NCBI RefSeq assembly: GCF_028201475.1
Contig: NZ_CP116384.1
Span: forward strand, 868,001 to 932,000
Length of the DNA stretch: 64,000 nt
DNA from: Vibrio sp. SCSIO 43137
GTDB taxonomy: Bacteria; Pseudomonadota; Gammaproteobacteria; Enterobacterales; Vibrionaceae
Reading direction: 5' to 3'
The notes beneath the pieces were generated by a model. It searched no databases and was not told the origin of the DNA. It saw only the letters and a program-made list of their open reading frames with translations. The translations under genes were made by a program, and so were the position numbers. Below are positions 35,430-44,564 of this stretch, piece by piece (the first letter of the stretch is position 1; the number at the start of each line of letters is the position of its first letter).

Positions 35430-36096
35430 GCATATATCCTTTGTTTCTCAACGTTTTTATTAGTACCTCGTTAACATTATTCTCTACCAGTTTTTTTCTC
35501 AAGCCGGATACTCTCATATCAACCGTTCTGTCTGACGCGTTATATTCAAAACCTCTAACTGCTTTACAAAACTCTTCCCTGCTAACCACTTTCGCAAAAT
35601 TTTCGAACAATAGATTGAAAACATCAAATTCTGAGGGAGTCAGCCTAATCTCCTCAGAACGATAGAAAACACGCTGAGACTCTTTTTCTACTAAAAATCC
35701 CGTTGATGAAAGTTCTGCAGTGCTGGTTGCCGGTGCTCTGCGCAGCAGGGCTTCCACCCTTGCCAGCAAAATATTCCCTTTCACAGGTTTAGTGACATAA
35801 TCATCAGCGCCAAATTTAAATAAGCTGACTTCACTCATTTCATCAACGGACGCCGTTAACACCAGAATCATTCCCCTGAAAAAATCCCTCGCTTCCCGAC
35901 AGATATCAACGCCATCTTTGCCTGGCAGCATTAAATCTAAGATCACAACGTCGGGATTAAACTCACGGATAACGCTGATTGCATTTTCCCCGGTAAATAT
36001 CATCTCTACCTGATAACCTTCTGCATCAAGGTATAACTTAATTAAGCGGGCTATCACCCTATCGTCTTCAATAATGAGTATTTTAGCTTTAACCAC
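35416..36096 (-). CDS. OmpR-family response regulator, RstA-like
   Basis: A 226-residue regulator. The receiver domain (1-115) has EDD near 10-12, phospho-acceptor D54 in VILDLMLPGKDG, and K in YVTKPVKG. The winged helix-turn-helix domain (about 130-225) ends in LIKTLRNKGYMLV. It is the partner of the kinase encoded immediately downstream with a 14-bp overlap. About 120-145 bp upstream lies a TTACATAT direct repeat resembling the E. coli RstA box, suggesting autoregulation. Confidence 0.9.
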   Translation of the reverse strand: MVKAKILIIEDDRVIARLIKLYLDAEGYQVEMIFTGENAISVIREFNPDVVILDLMLPGKDGVDICREARDFFRGMILVLTASVDEMSEVSLFKFGADDYVTKPVKGNILLARVEALLRRAPATSTAELSSTGFLVEKESQRVFYRSEEIRLTPSEFDVFNLLFENFAKVVSREEFCKAVRGFEYNASDRTVDMRVSGLRKKLVENNVNEVLIKTLRNKGYMLVHK

Positions 36097-36221
36097 TAAT
36101 GATTTTCCTTTCAGCTTATCATCATAGATTGAACTCTGATGATATATTCACAGTATCTATTTAGTGTTTTGACGTATTTTGCCTATCAATGACGACTAAA
36201 CACATGCAAGCGGGCAAAACT

Positions 36222-36240
36222 CTTACATATCCTTACATAT
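36222..36240. promoter_or_regulatory. RstA-box-like direct repeat
   Basis: CTTACATAT occurs twice with 10-bp periodicity. The core TACATATCCTTACA differs from the reported E. coli RstA box TACATNTNGTTACA at one fixed base. It lies in the 427-bp region between the regulator gene and the divergent lipoprotein gene. No other clear signal is seen in that gap. Confidence 0.5.
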
Positions 36241-36523
36241 GGCATCCACAAGGCTTTAGCCAGATCTTCTTCTGAATACAGCCATGCTAACACCTTAAAA
36301 TCAGTTTTATATATCAATATATCAAACATAAAATGCATATTATTTCACGTATCGTTAGTATCATTTAATATAAATAGTTACAATTCTTATCGAACAAGAC
36401 TAATGTAAGTATAGTCACTGGAATATCGCTCGCTTTATGTCTAGTGTGACTTTTTTGCTGATGCTTCTATCGTTTAATTTGTAAGCGACACAGAGCGCAA
36501 ACCTATACTAATAAGGTCAAAAC

Positions 36524-37228
36524 ATGAAAAAAAAATCACTACTTACCATTAGTGCCCTTATGCTCACCGCTTGTGGTACCGCTAATCTGGCCGTAATGGA
36601 AAAATCTGCCGACGTTTCTGCGCAACCAGAACTGCAAATTAAAACGGATGGCGATTTCTGGGGGTTTGGTAAAGAAGGAACTTTTGATCTGGCTGGCTTG
36701 TATCAGGGGAAGTATAACCGCAGCGCGTCGGATGCAAACTGGTTCTTTGGCAGAATTACGGTAAAAGACGGCAGTATGGCTGCTGAAATCGTACGTAATG
36801 ATAATGGTACTAGCTGGCAGTTAGTCTGTACCGGCGGTGGTGCGTCGGTAAACTATATGGGTGTCGACTTCGGCGGAAATGATCCTTACAGGTGTGATGT
36901 TATGCAAGGAGAAACCGTGGTAGGTGAGTACAAAATGGAGCCGACCGGCGGTCTGATTAAAATTGGTATTGAGAAGAAAGAAAAAGGTTTTATCCGCGTA
37001 GGTTCTACTCACTTCAACGTTGAAACCATTCACACCAGTAAAGATCTTATGATGGCTACCGAAATGGCTTTGGGCTATAGCTTTAAGCAAGGCTCACAAG
37101 AAGTCGCAGCGGCTCAGACTAACGGCTACCTTACGTTGCAAATGTTGCCTGAATTGAGTGAAGAGCAAAAAGACGTGCTGGTGATCGGCACTATTGCCAG
37201 CTCTTTAAGTTGGCGCCCGGAAGAGTAA
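36524..37228 (+). CDS. Putative lipoprotein, unknown function
   Basis: A 234-residue protein with a lipoprotein signal peptide. KKKSLLTISALMLTAC gives a lipobox LTAC with the lipidated cysteine at residue 17. The mature part is soluble, with beta-rich segments such as GTFDLAGLYQGKYNRSAS and two further cysteines (near 103 and 123) that could pair. No domain is recognised. It is transcribed alone, divergent from the RstAB-like system and possibly under its control. It shares a bidirectional terminator with the convergent DUF4105 gene. Confidence 0.75.
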   Translation: MKKKSLLTISALMLTACGTANLAVMEKSADVSAQPELQIKTDGDFWGFGKEGTFDLAGLYQGKYNRSASDANWFFGRITVKDGSMAAEIVRNDNGTSWQLVCTGGGASVNYMGVDFGGNDPYRCDVMQGETVVGEYKMEPTGGLIKIGIEKKEKGFIRVGSTHFNVETIHTSKDLMMATEMALGYSFKQGSQEVAAAQTNGYLTLQMLPELSEEQKDVLVIGTIASSLSWRPEE

Positions 37229-37244
37229 TACCAAGAAATCTAGC

Positions 37245-37271
37245 AAGGTTCGGGCAGTTCACCCGAACCTT
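37245..37271. terminator. Bidirectional terminator between convergent genes
   Basis: Perfect 10-bp arms AAGGTTCGGG / CCCGAACCTT (37245-37254 / 37262-37271) between the lipoprotein and DUF4105 genes, with short T-rich flanks on both strands. Confidence 0.75.
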
Positions 37272-37278
37272 CTTAATG

Positions 37279-39198
37279 TCAAAAGTACATTGAATAAGCT
37301 ATAGAGAACTCAGGTTCAACATCATACTTCGCTGTTCCCCGTATATCCCAATCACTACTATCTCCAAGCCTCACTTCCCATTCAGCCGCAATCCCACCAC
37401 CATTAAAGTGTTCATGCTTCAACCTCGGACTTATTTGTAAATGAGTCTTCCACCGTTGATCACTGGTATAAAGAACACCAAGACTGGCAGCCATTGTCGA
37501 TCGGTTTATTGCCGTAAAATCTATCACGGCTTGCGGGATCATATATAAACTAACCTGGTCAAAAGCTCTGTCTGCTATACCGAGCCCGCCATAAAATCGC
37601 CCCCGCAGACAGTTTTCACACTCCAGGCTTTCAGGCTCCAAAGTCAATTTCATATTCCAGGCATATCTACTGCTGTCAAACAAATCAACGTCAAGAATAT
37701 TGAGAGTTGAAATATCAAAAAAATCCATCCTGTGTAAGCGAAAGCTATCTTGATAAGCTCTAAGCTCCGTATGAAGAAAAGTGGCATTAGAATCCCGGTA
37801 TCTGGCCGCTTCCAGAGCAAGATAATCATAATAACCCAGCCTGAAATCAATTTGACTGAAGTGACCTGAACTCGCGTTGTACCCCCTTTCAACTCTGAAT
37901 AACATTGGATTTTGTGCCAGATGTGGAGGATCAGAAGATATATATTGCCAGTCAATCTCGGCCGGCGGCAAAGTTAAGTTTTCCATCAGTAGCCGGCGTT
38001 TTATCTCTTTATAACTCTTTTCACCTTCATCTTCCTCGAGAATTTTTATCTCGTAAAAGTCATACAGTAAGCTAATGACTTTTGAACGGCTATGCTCACT
38101 CAGACTCAAGTACTCATCAGAGTTAAAATAAGAAACAGATTGCGAGATCAGCTTAGCGACCTTTCTCTCATCTTTAGTCATTGCCAGATATTTGCTATAG
38201 ATTCTCGAAAACTTGGACTCCCTTCTTTTCACCTGTTCAACCAGAGGAAGTCCCTGATAGGTTAGCTCGCTGATGTTTTTAAATATATCAAGTGGCATAT
38301 CCCAGGGCTGATAGGGATTAACCAAGGATATGTCAGTTGCCACCTCAAGCAGGTTAGCGAGTTGCGTGGCGCAATTTCTGTTTAAGAAGTAATAACGGAA
38401 AGTCTGAGATCTCAGTTCCCATAAGTGAAGCTCAATTAACTCAACATCATACCCTTTAAGGTTGAGTTTATACTCCCACAAGACCCTGCTTTCGAGTTCA
38501 GCATAGGCGGCATCATAGACAAAGAAGTCATCCATTGTATATTCCGCGCTATAACCTCCGAATATACCGTAGGTAACATACTTAATCGGACCATCGTTAT
38601 CTGCTACCGAAGCACCGTAATTAACGCTAATATCCAGCAAAGGCGTTTCAGCTTGCTCAGACGTCACCGGTCTGTTTAATTTCAGCAAAGCATGTCCAAA
38701 AAAAGAAGCCGGATTGCTTAAATAGCCTGAAACAAAGATCAAACTAATCGAATCTACCGGATTGTTTGTACGCCACTCTTCTAAACGCGGACATTCAACC
38801 AGCGGAAATTCAACCGCTCCTCTTAAATTTCGTTTCAGCCATAGCAACCGACCGGGGAAAAGGCATTGTGGATGTTCATCTACGGGAAATGCATTTTGTG
38901 GACGCTTAAACGCCGCTATTGTGGCCTCTAGCTCAAGATGCTCATTTATATTTCCGTCAGGGTGGATAAAGAAGCTATCAGACGTTACCAAACTGCTTCC
39001 CTGTTCAAAGTGCAGAAGTTTACGCCACTGCCCTAGCTTTTGCTTGTTTACAATTAAACCCGCTTTTTTGGCTGACGAACCGACGTAAAAAGCAGTATCC
39101 GAGGCCATCGCCGGCTGAAAGGCACTAAGAATAAGCAACAAAAAAGTGGCGAGCAAAGTTATTCGCCAGCCACTTAAATTAGATACAGAGTTAAACAT
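37279..39198 (-). CDS. DUF4105 / Lnb-domain envelope protein
   Basis: A 639-residue exported protein with a signal peptide cleaved near residue 32 (PAMA). The Lnb N-terminal periplasmic domain (DUF4105) is recognised by NPASFFGHALLKLN near 160 and YYFLNRNCATQLANLLE near 265; the His and Cys form the papain-like pair of the family. The C-terminal ~200 residues are beta-rich with alternating hydrophobics, possibly outer-membrane strands. Lnb proteins are linked to lipoprotein modification in other bacteria; the role here is unproven. The start overlaps the stop of the preceding DUF3015 gene, so the three-gene operon is coupled. Confidence 0.85.
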   Translation of the reverse strand: MFNSVSNLSGWRITLLATFLLLILSAFQPAMASDTAFYVGSSAKKAGLIVNKQKLGQWRKLLHFEQGSSLVTSDSFFIHPDGNINEHLELEATIAAFKRPQNAFPVDEHPQCLFPGRLLWLKRNLRGAVEFPLVECPRLEEWRTNNPVDSISLIFVSGYLSNPASFFGHALLKLNRPVTSEQAETPLLDISVNYGASVADNDGPIKYVTYGIFGGYSAEYTMDDFFVYDAAYAELESRVLWEYKLNLKGYDVELIELHLWELRSQTFRYYFLNRNCATQLANLLEVATDISLVNPYQPWDMPLDIFKNISELTYQGLPLVEQVKRRESKFSRIYSKYLAMTKDERKVAKLISQSVSYFNSDEYLSLSEHSRSKVISLLYDFYEIKILEEDEGEKSYKEIKRRLLMENLTLPPAEIDWQYISSDPPHLAQNPMLFRVERGYNASSGHFSQIDFRLGYYDYLALEAARYRDSNATFLHTELRAYQDSFRLHRMDFFDISTLNILDVDLFDSSRYAWNMKLTLEPESLECENCLRGRFYGGLGIADRAFDQVSLYMIPQAVIDFTAINRSTMAASLGVLYTSDQRWKTHLQISPRLKHEHFNGGGIAAEWEVRLGDSSDWDIRGTAKYDVEPEFSIAYSMYF

Positions 39199-39674
39199 TA
39201 AACGGCTTTACATTGACCCGGGACCGACTGAACATTCTCCCGCACAATATTAAAATAACTCTCAACTTTTTTATTATGGCTACTTTTCAGGTAGTTGCTA
39301 TTAGTCACAGAGTCAGAATAATCGCTTCGGATACTATTAACGATTGTAGGCCGTGCTTCTGGTGTACATTCTAGCATGTCCAGTACGGCAGTAAGGTGCT
39401 CACCACTCCCCATAGCTGTATCTTGCTCTATCATCGGCAAGTTTGTATTAATAAAGCGAGCTGCAGACCATAAGGATTTTCCACATAACTCGGGGCTGGA
39501 AAGACGAGATGTTGAAGCATCACTGGTACTGGAAGAGATATTTAGCGTAACCGCCAGATATCCATCCATCGCCTTGCCTGCCAGCACCTGACCCGTACCG
39601 CACTCTTTCAAGTAGTTTGCCTGAGCTAGCTGCGGGGCAAGGAAAAATATAAATAACAATACTGCTTTTCTCAT
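39198..39674 (-). CDS. DUF3015-family periplasmic protein (second copy)
   Basis: A 158-residue exported protein. The signal peptide ends near residue 19 (LAQA). The mature protein has conserved cysteines in YLKECGTG, PELCGKSLW, MLECTPEA and GQCKAV, likely forming two disulfides. GSGEHLTAVLDMLEC matches the DUF3015 core. Function of the family is unknown. It is a paralog of the preceding gene (39726-40214), sharing GxGEH, the cysteine pattern and length. It is followed directly by the DUF4105 gene with a stop/start overlap. Confidence 0.82.
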   Translation of the reverse strand: MRKAVLLFIFFLAPQLAQANYLKECGTGQVLAGKAMDGYLAVTLNISSSTSDASTSRLSSPELCGKSLWSAARFINTNLPMIEQDTAMGSGEHLTAVLDMLECTPEARPTIVNSIRSDYSDSVTNSNYLKSSHNKKVESYFNIVRENVQSVPGQCKAV

Positions 39675-39725
39675 AATAAACCTCTAATTAATAAAACGTA
39701 TGCGGCTAAAACATACAAAAATGTA

Positions 39726-40214
39726 TTACTGCACTCTCTGGCAAGAGTGCTTGTGGTTATCCAGAGTGGCGGAAAGCATGTCAAAATACGCCCCCGACTT
39801 TTGCCATCCGTCCATGGTCAAATATTCTTCTCTACGGATAAGAGCAGAAAACTCCCCCCTCAGGTCGGCTTTGATCGCCCTATTTGCAGAATCACTGCAA
39901 TCAAAGTAAGAAAGCATAGCTAACATATGCTCACCGTCACCTTGAGCAGTGTTCTCCTCTATTTGTGGGTACGATTGCTGAATGAACTTTGCCGCAGCCC
40001 AAAATGGGCCGGCACAAGATTCCGGAGTTGATAAGTTCGACATTGTTGCGGTAGTACCAAGGTCAAACGAAACATTGGTACTAAGTGCCGGAAAACCATT
40101 TAATGTTGGTCCTGCAATCCAGTGTCCTATACCGCAATCCATCCAAAGGTTATCTGCAAGGGACACCTTTGAGAATAAGGCTAGCGCTAATAAAGAGTAC
40201 TTCAGTTTAAACAT
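39726..40214 (-). CDS. DUF3015-family periplasmic protein (first copy)
   Basis: A 162-residue exported protein with a signal peptide ending near residue 20 (SLA). Conserved features are MDCGIGHWIAGP, PESCAGPFWAAAKFIQ, GDGEHMLAMLSYFDC and a C-terminal cysteine. The same pattern appears in the next gene, so the pair arose by tandem duplication and has since diverged. It is the first gene of a DUF3015-DUF3015-DUF4105 operon. Role unknown; joint occurrence with an Lnb-type protein suggests an envelope function. Confidence 0.82.
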   Translation of the reverse strand: MFKLKYSLLALALFSKVSLADNLWMDCGIGHWIAGPTLNGFPALSTNVSFDLGTTATMSNLSTPESCAGPFWAAAKFIQQSYPQIEENTAQGDGEHMLAMLSYFDCSDSANRAIKADLRGEFSALIRREEYLTMDGWQKSGAYFDMLSATLDNHKHSCQRVQ

Positions 40215-40633
40215 TCTAGTACCTGTATATCTACTTAAGATTGTTAATATTTAACTTAATAAAAATTTTATATAAAAAGCCATACTAACAAATTCAACCA
40301 GATTCTATTGTAAGAGTATGTAATGATGTTTATTCTGTGTAAGGGGTTCTTATATCAGGCTTGGAAAATCGATCTTACCTCCATATTTAGTCAGAGTAGC
40401 CAGAACACTTACTTATTACTCAGAGAAGGATTCGAGACCAAAAGTGTCGACTATCTAATTGCTTTCAACAAAAGGGGATTGAAACTGAAGCCATCACGTA
40501 ACGGACATAGTCTATTATTGAATAGTTTCTCTTTAGTAAAGTGGGACAAAGCCGAGTATTGCAGCGCAAAACGCTGGATTTTTGAGTTTTATAACTTATT
40601 ATTATACTGGTGCTGACAGGGGTACTCATAATA
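40215..40633. other. Gene-poor divergent region
   Basis: About 420 bp between the DUF3015 operon and the Cache-domain gene. An open frame of 97 codons (40323-40616) occurs here but has no ribosome site, signal or recognisable motif, so I do not call it a gene. No clear promoter is visible. Confidence 0.4.
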
Positions 40634-42721
40634 ATGAATAATGGTTTTTTATTTCACTCACTACGAAAAGTAAATATATCAACGAGATTGGTATTCGGTT
40701 TCACATTTATTTTTATCTGTTTTTTACTTTTTTTCTCTTGGACTAGTTACCAAAATGCCTACAAATTAATCAACAAAGAAATTAATGCCGATTTATTAAG
40801 CCATACATTACTAATTAAAAAGAACATTTCATCTACGGCAGAAGCTACGATAAAGAACTACCTCCGCTCAAAAACAGAATTTGTTTATCAGTACGCTGAA
40901 GAACAGTACAAAAGATATTTGGCGGGAGAGATTTCAGAGTCCGATGCTAAAAATAAGGTGTTTGACTTAATTAAATACAGAAGTATAGCCAGAGATGGTT
41001 ATCACTACATTATCAACTCGGACGGTATCGTATTACAACACATTAACCCTCAGCTAATTGGTACCAACATAAATCACTTCGGCCACATCCGGGATCAAGT
41101 TTCGAAGAAAGCGGGTTATATCGAGTATGAATGGCGGAATGAGGGCGAACTGGAGCACAGAGATAAATCCCTTGATATGAGCTATTTCAAGCCATGGGAC
41201 TGGATAATTTCTTCATCTGCATATAAAGACGATGTTTTAGAGCTCGTCAACATTGAAGATTTTTCCGCTGTTATCTCATCCATTAAATTTGGCAAAACAG
41301 GTTACACTTACATCTTAGATCGCGACGCTAATTTTATTTACCACCCCTTTTTATCAGGAAGTGCGTTTCATCATGCCAAAGAACGATCTATGAACAGTGA
41401 CTTTTTCAAGAAAATTATTAACGATCAAGAAGGTGTTGTCTCTTATTTGTGGAAGAACCCGGAAGATAACGATTATCGAAACAAAATTGCGGTCTTCAGT
41501 TATATAGAAAAGTTCCGTTGGACAGTTGTGTCATCAACTTATCCTGAGGAATTTTATGCACCTCTTACACAGTTGAGATCTTATTATATAGGGTTAGTTT
41601 TTATATCTCTGCTTATTGCAACTCCTATTGTCATGTTTTTCTCTTATTCGATCGTAGCACCTATCCAAAATGTCATAGCAGGCATTACTAAGGCGAAGAA
41701 AGAAGGCAACCAAGTTCGTATTCGTCTTGACGGATACTCTAACGACGAAGTGGCTATTTTAGCGCGAAGCTTTAACTCTTTTTTAAAGCAAGCCGAAAGA
41801 AATACGGAAAAATTAAACAGTCAAATAGGTAAAATTCAGCAGTCCGAAGCGAAACAGGTCAACCTAAATACCATTCTCAACAATAAAATTATTGAGCTGC
41901 TAGCTAAACTCGAAAAGCAAAGAGAAGAGTTGGACTCAAAAGTTCTTGAAATTCAGAACATTCAGGACAAGCTCATAGCATCTACTGACTTTTATAATGC
42001 CGGCCGATTAGCTATCGGAGTCACAGGCATCGTAAATGCTAATCTCGCTAAAATTTCCGCATCAACCTCTTCTAGTAACGAAACCATAGAGTATTTGATT
42101 GGTGGATATAAAAATATGACACTGACAAATGAGCAACTCGAACAGTCAATTCATAAGCTTTCAGATTATAACCAAGCACTTAACAATGAACTGAATAAGA
42201 CAATTAATATTGCAAAATGTTTTGAGTCCATTTCCGGAAGTTGCTCACCTTCTAATCTCATTCATTTTAGCGTTAGTGAGCTAATAAATAGAACGATAGA
42301 ATCTTTACATCCACTATTGGAGAGCAATTCGTTAACCATTAATTCATCCTTTGATCAAGACGTCATTATTACTAGCCGACCTGAATACTTTAATGCTATT
42401 TTCTATAGTTTAGTTTTCAATAGCATAGACCATTACCCTGATCTTGAAAAAGAAGGCAATTCAGAAATAAAAATTTCATTTAATGAAGATAGTAGTCACC
42501 TACACCTAATATATTTCGATAATTGCTGTGCCGCGAAAAAACATAGCAACAAAAACATGTTTAAATCATCTGAATACAGACATAGCACACAGTTTAATTT
42601 TGAACTAAATACAGCAAGATATATAGTCAAAAATAAGCTGAATGGAAAAATTAATTTTGTTTCTTCGGATGATGGAGGCTTCATCATCGAAATTACAATA
42701 CCTAAGACTGAAAGCAGGTAA
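40634..42721 (+). CDS. Double-Cache membrane protein with degenerate histidine-kinase core
   Basis: A 695-residue protein. A membrane helix (about 20-40) precedes a periplasmic region with two Cache-like modules (GYHYIINSDGIVLQH and GYTYILDRDANFIYH). A second helix (about 315-340), HAMP and a coiled coil (about 390-450) follow. The C-terminus aligns with four-component-type histidine kinases, but the acceptor histidine is replaced by N468 in GIVNANL. The ATPase boxes are weak: N-box SLVFNSIDHYP survives, but the DNG of the G1 box reads DNCCAAKK. It is probably a pseudokinase sensing a small ligand. ATG 40634 was chosen over GTG 40610. Confidence 0.75.
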   Translation: MNNGFLFHSLRKVNISTRLVFGFTFIFICFLLFFSWTSYQNAYKLINKEINADLLSHTLLIKKNISSTAEATIKNYLRSKTEFVYQYAEEQYKRYLAGEISESDAKNKVFDLIKYRSIARDGYHYIINSDGIVLQHINPQLIGTNINHFGHIRDQVSKKAGYIEYEWRNEGELEHRDKSLDMSYFKPWDWIISSSAYKDDVLELVNIEDFSAVISSIKFGKTGYTYILDRDANFIYHPFLSGSAFHHAKERSMNSDFFKKIINDQEGVVSYLWKNPEDNDYRNKIAVFSYIEKFRWTVVSSTYPEEFYAPLTQLRSYYIGLVFISLLIATPIVMFFSYSIVAPIQNVIAGITKAKKEGNQVRIRLDGYSNDEVAILARSFNSFLKQAERNTEKLNSQIGKIQQSEAKQVNLNTILNNKIIELLAKLEKQREELDSKVLEIQNIQDKLIASTDFYNAGRLAIGVTGIVNANLAKISASTSSSNETIEYLIGGYKNMTLTNEQLEQSIHKLSDYNQALNNELNKTINIAKCFESISGSCSPSNLIHFSVSELINRTIESLHPLLESNSLTINSSFDQDVIITSRPEYFNAIFYSLVFNSIDHYPDLEKEGNSEIKISFNEDSSHLHLIYFDNCCAAKKHSNKNMFKSSEYRHSTQFNFELNTARYIVKNKLNGKINFVSSDDGGFIIEITIPKTESR

Positions 42722-42790
42722 ACAGCTTAATGCTTCCAAATTTGGATTTATTTGTCCCGAAAAGCACTAAGACTTCTCGGAACAATCATT

Positions 42791-43723
42791 TTATTTAGAT
42801 AACAACCATTTAGAAATATAGTTCGCTAAAGGTTTAAAGGCAGGATTGGACCAGTTTAATGCATCAGGGTTTCCTTGCCCAATCGTACCAGTATTACTAA
42901 ACGGCGTATTATTGGAGCCTTTCACTTCCCCAATTTCAGCCTTGGACGGATCTTTCATATATTCATAGGTTAGCCCCAACATAGCGCCAGGATTAAGATC
43001 GACACTTAGTGTATGGATGGGATCCCGCTTGCCACTGCCATCCGGATCTTCATCCACGTCAATCGAACAAGTATTAGGAACAAGTTGACCATTACCATAA
43101 TTACAGGAGTCATGAACCAGATATTCAGGGTAGCCGCCAGAAGCCTGAACGACTAGCAAAGTTTTAAATGCCGCATAGCTAGTCTGCAATTCTGCTCCTG
43201 CAGCGCTGTTATTGTTGTTATCTATATAGTAATCAAAAAGTTGAATCATTTTTTGGTATGAAGTTAAACCCGTTGTTTCATCTTTTCCACTAAGATTTGT
43301 ATACACCAATTCGATCGCGTCCAGAACCTTAGGAGTACCACTTTTCTCATTCATACTATCTGCCAGCTTGAGCACAAAAGCATCTGCAGCACTACCACTT
43401 GAAGGATCGGGCTCATCTTCCAGCAGCCCTATTATTATCCTCTTTTGATTGTACAGATTACGTACATCATTGCTGGCATTACTCAGGAAATCATTAATCT
43501 GAACCTTTACTCTTTCCACTTGAGCGTCAGAAACACTTGAATCAATTTTTAATACATAGACACCGTTTTCAAAATGGCAGTGAGGCACATCTGCAGCACT
43601 TGAGCAATTATCTACAGATGTATATACATTCACCTTAGTTGTAGAATTTCCTTCATTACAACCTAGTAGAATGGAGGCGGCTAAAATGGTCAATCCGTAC
43701 TTAGCAGCATGATTGCTCTTCAT
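42791..43723 (-). CDS. Putative lipoprotein, unknown function
   Basis: A 310-residue secreted protein with signal MKSNHAAKYGLTILAASILL and lipobox LLGC (cysteine at 22). The mature region contains an acidic segment IDVDEDPDGSGKRDP near 220 that could bind calcium, and two or three cysteine pairs. No family is recognised. It converges on the Cache-domain gene. A CTTACA direct repeat 140-150 bp upstream of the start resembles the box in front of the RstA-like regulator. Confidence 0.7.
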   Translation of the reverse strand: MKSNHAAKYGLTILAASILLGCNEGNSTTKVNVYTSVDNCSSAADVPHCHFENGVYVLKIDSSVSDAQVERVKVQINDFLSNASNDVRNLYNQKRIIIGLLEDEPDPSSGSAADAFVLKLADSMNEKSGTPKVLDAIELVYTNLSGKDETTGLTSYQKMIQLFDYYIDNNNNSAAGAELQTSYAAFKTLLVVQASGGYPEYLVHDSCNYGNGQLVPNTCSIDVDEDPDGSGKRDPIHTLSVDLNPGAMLGLTYEYMKDPSKAEIGEVKGSNNTPFSNTGTIGQGNPDALNWSNPAFKPLANYISKWLLSK

Positions 43724-43862
43724 AGGTTAGAACACCTGATATCATTGTATCGTCTTCATATTCCTTTCTATTAGCCGACACGCACATAACTTATATAACA
43801 ATTTATCCTTTGCTATATTACTTATTGACATCATACTAATTAACAATACTCGAGGGTGTTAT

Positions 43863-43879
43863 CCTTACAATCCCTTACA
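43863..43879. promoter_or_regulatory. Second RstA-box-like direct repeat
   Basis: CCTTACA occurs at 43863-43869 and 43873-43879, 10 bp apart, giving TACAATCCCTTACA. Spacing equals that of the repeat at 36222-36240. It lies 140 bp upstream of the lipoprotein start. Confidence 0.4.
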
Positions 43880-43930
43880 TGCGTAGAACCAAGTAAGAAT
43901 CACAATGCGTTAAGGCGTCAGAAAATATAA

Positions 43931-43958
43931 CAGGTTAAAGCGCGGGAGCTTTAACCTG
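43931..43958 (-). terminator. Hairpin downstream of toxS
   Basis: Perfect 10-bp arms CAGGTTAAAG / CTTTAACCTG with an 8-base loop, 80 bp past the toxS stop. The T-tract is poor, so termination may be inefficient. Confidence 0.6.
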
Positions 43959-44039
43959 CCTCCTAACCTAGATGATGAGCTAAGTTAAGTTCCGGGATTT
44001 TTCTTCTATTGTTTTAATGAGATAAGATTAACAATCTCA

Positions 44040-44564
44040 CTAATTTGCAAAAAGCACTCTTGAACTATTATCAATGCCGGTAAGTAAAATGGTGTTTCGG
44101 TTGACCTTATCCAGATGTCGGATCTGGCGCGTTTCCATCTCAAACAGCTTTTTGAATACTTCTATCTCTTCTTTGCTTAAGCCCTTCTGTTCTTCAGAAC
44201 TTATATCAATATACTCTTGCGGCTCAGCAAATATGTAACCATCTTTACTTGACCATTTACCTAAATCGGCAATGTTAATCTCTGCCAGTTCTTCATCTTT
44301 ATTGTTGTAAAGCTTTATATAGGACTCCCGGATATAGGTCTTATTCGTCAGATACTTAATGTTGCTATTTAAGTCCATCTTAGATACCGGACCCAACTTA
44401 AAGTTATTCTGTTGCACTGTTTGCGGCGATATATAGACCTCTGTCAGTGAGTGCCACTTATTTGATGTCAAAATTTTCTCAGTTCTATAGTCAGAGTGCT
44501 GATATCGATTAAAGCCCATAGCCAGAAGCAGTATCACTCCAAGTAAAATATACTTATTTCTCAT
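44040..44564 (-). CDS. toxS: ToxS-like periplasmic chaperone of ToxR
   Basis: A 174-residue inner-membrane protein with one N-terminal helix (about 5-18) and a periplasmic domain. The core EKILTSNKWHS, SNIKYLTNKTYIRES and LLTGIDNSSRVLF closely follow V. cholerae ToxS in order and spacing. ToxS binds the periplasmic domain of ToxR, protects it from proteolysis and helps bile sensing. The gene overlaps the toxR stop by 11 bp, as expected for the pair. Confidence 0.88.
   Translation of the reverse strand: MRNKYILLGVILLLAMGFNRYQHSDYRTEKILTSNKWHSLTEVYISPQTVQQNNFKLGPVSKMDLNSNIKYLTNKTYIRESYIKLYNNKDEELAEINIADLGKWSSKDGYIFAEPQEYIDISSEEQKGLSKEEIEVFKKLFEMETRQIRHLDKVNRNTILLTGIDNSSRVLFAN

Noticed and set aside
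40323..40616. 97-codon open frame before the Cache-domain gene
   Set aside because: No ribosome site, no domain, unusual composition; not enough support.
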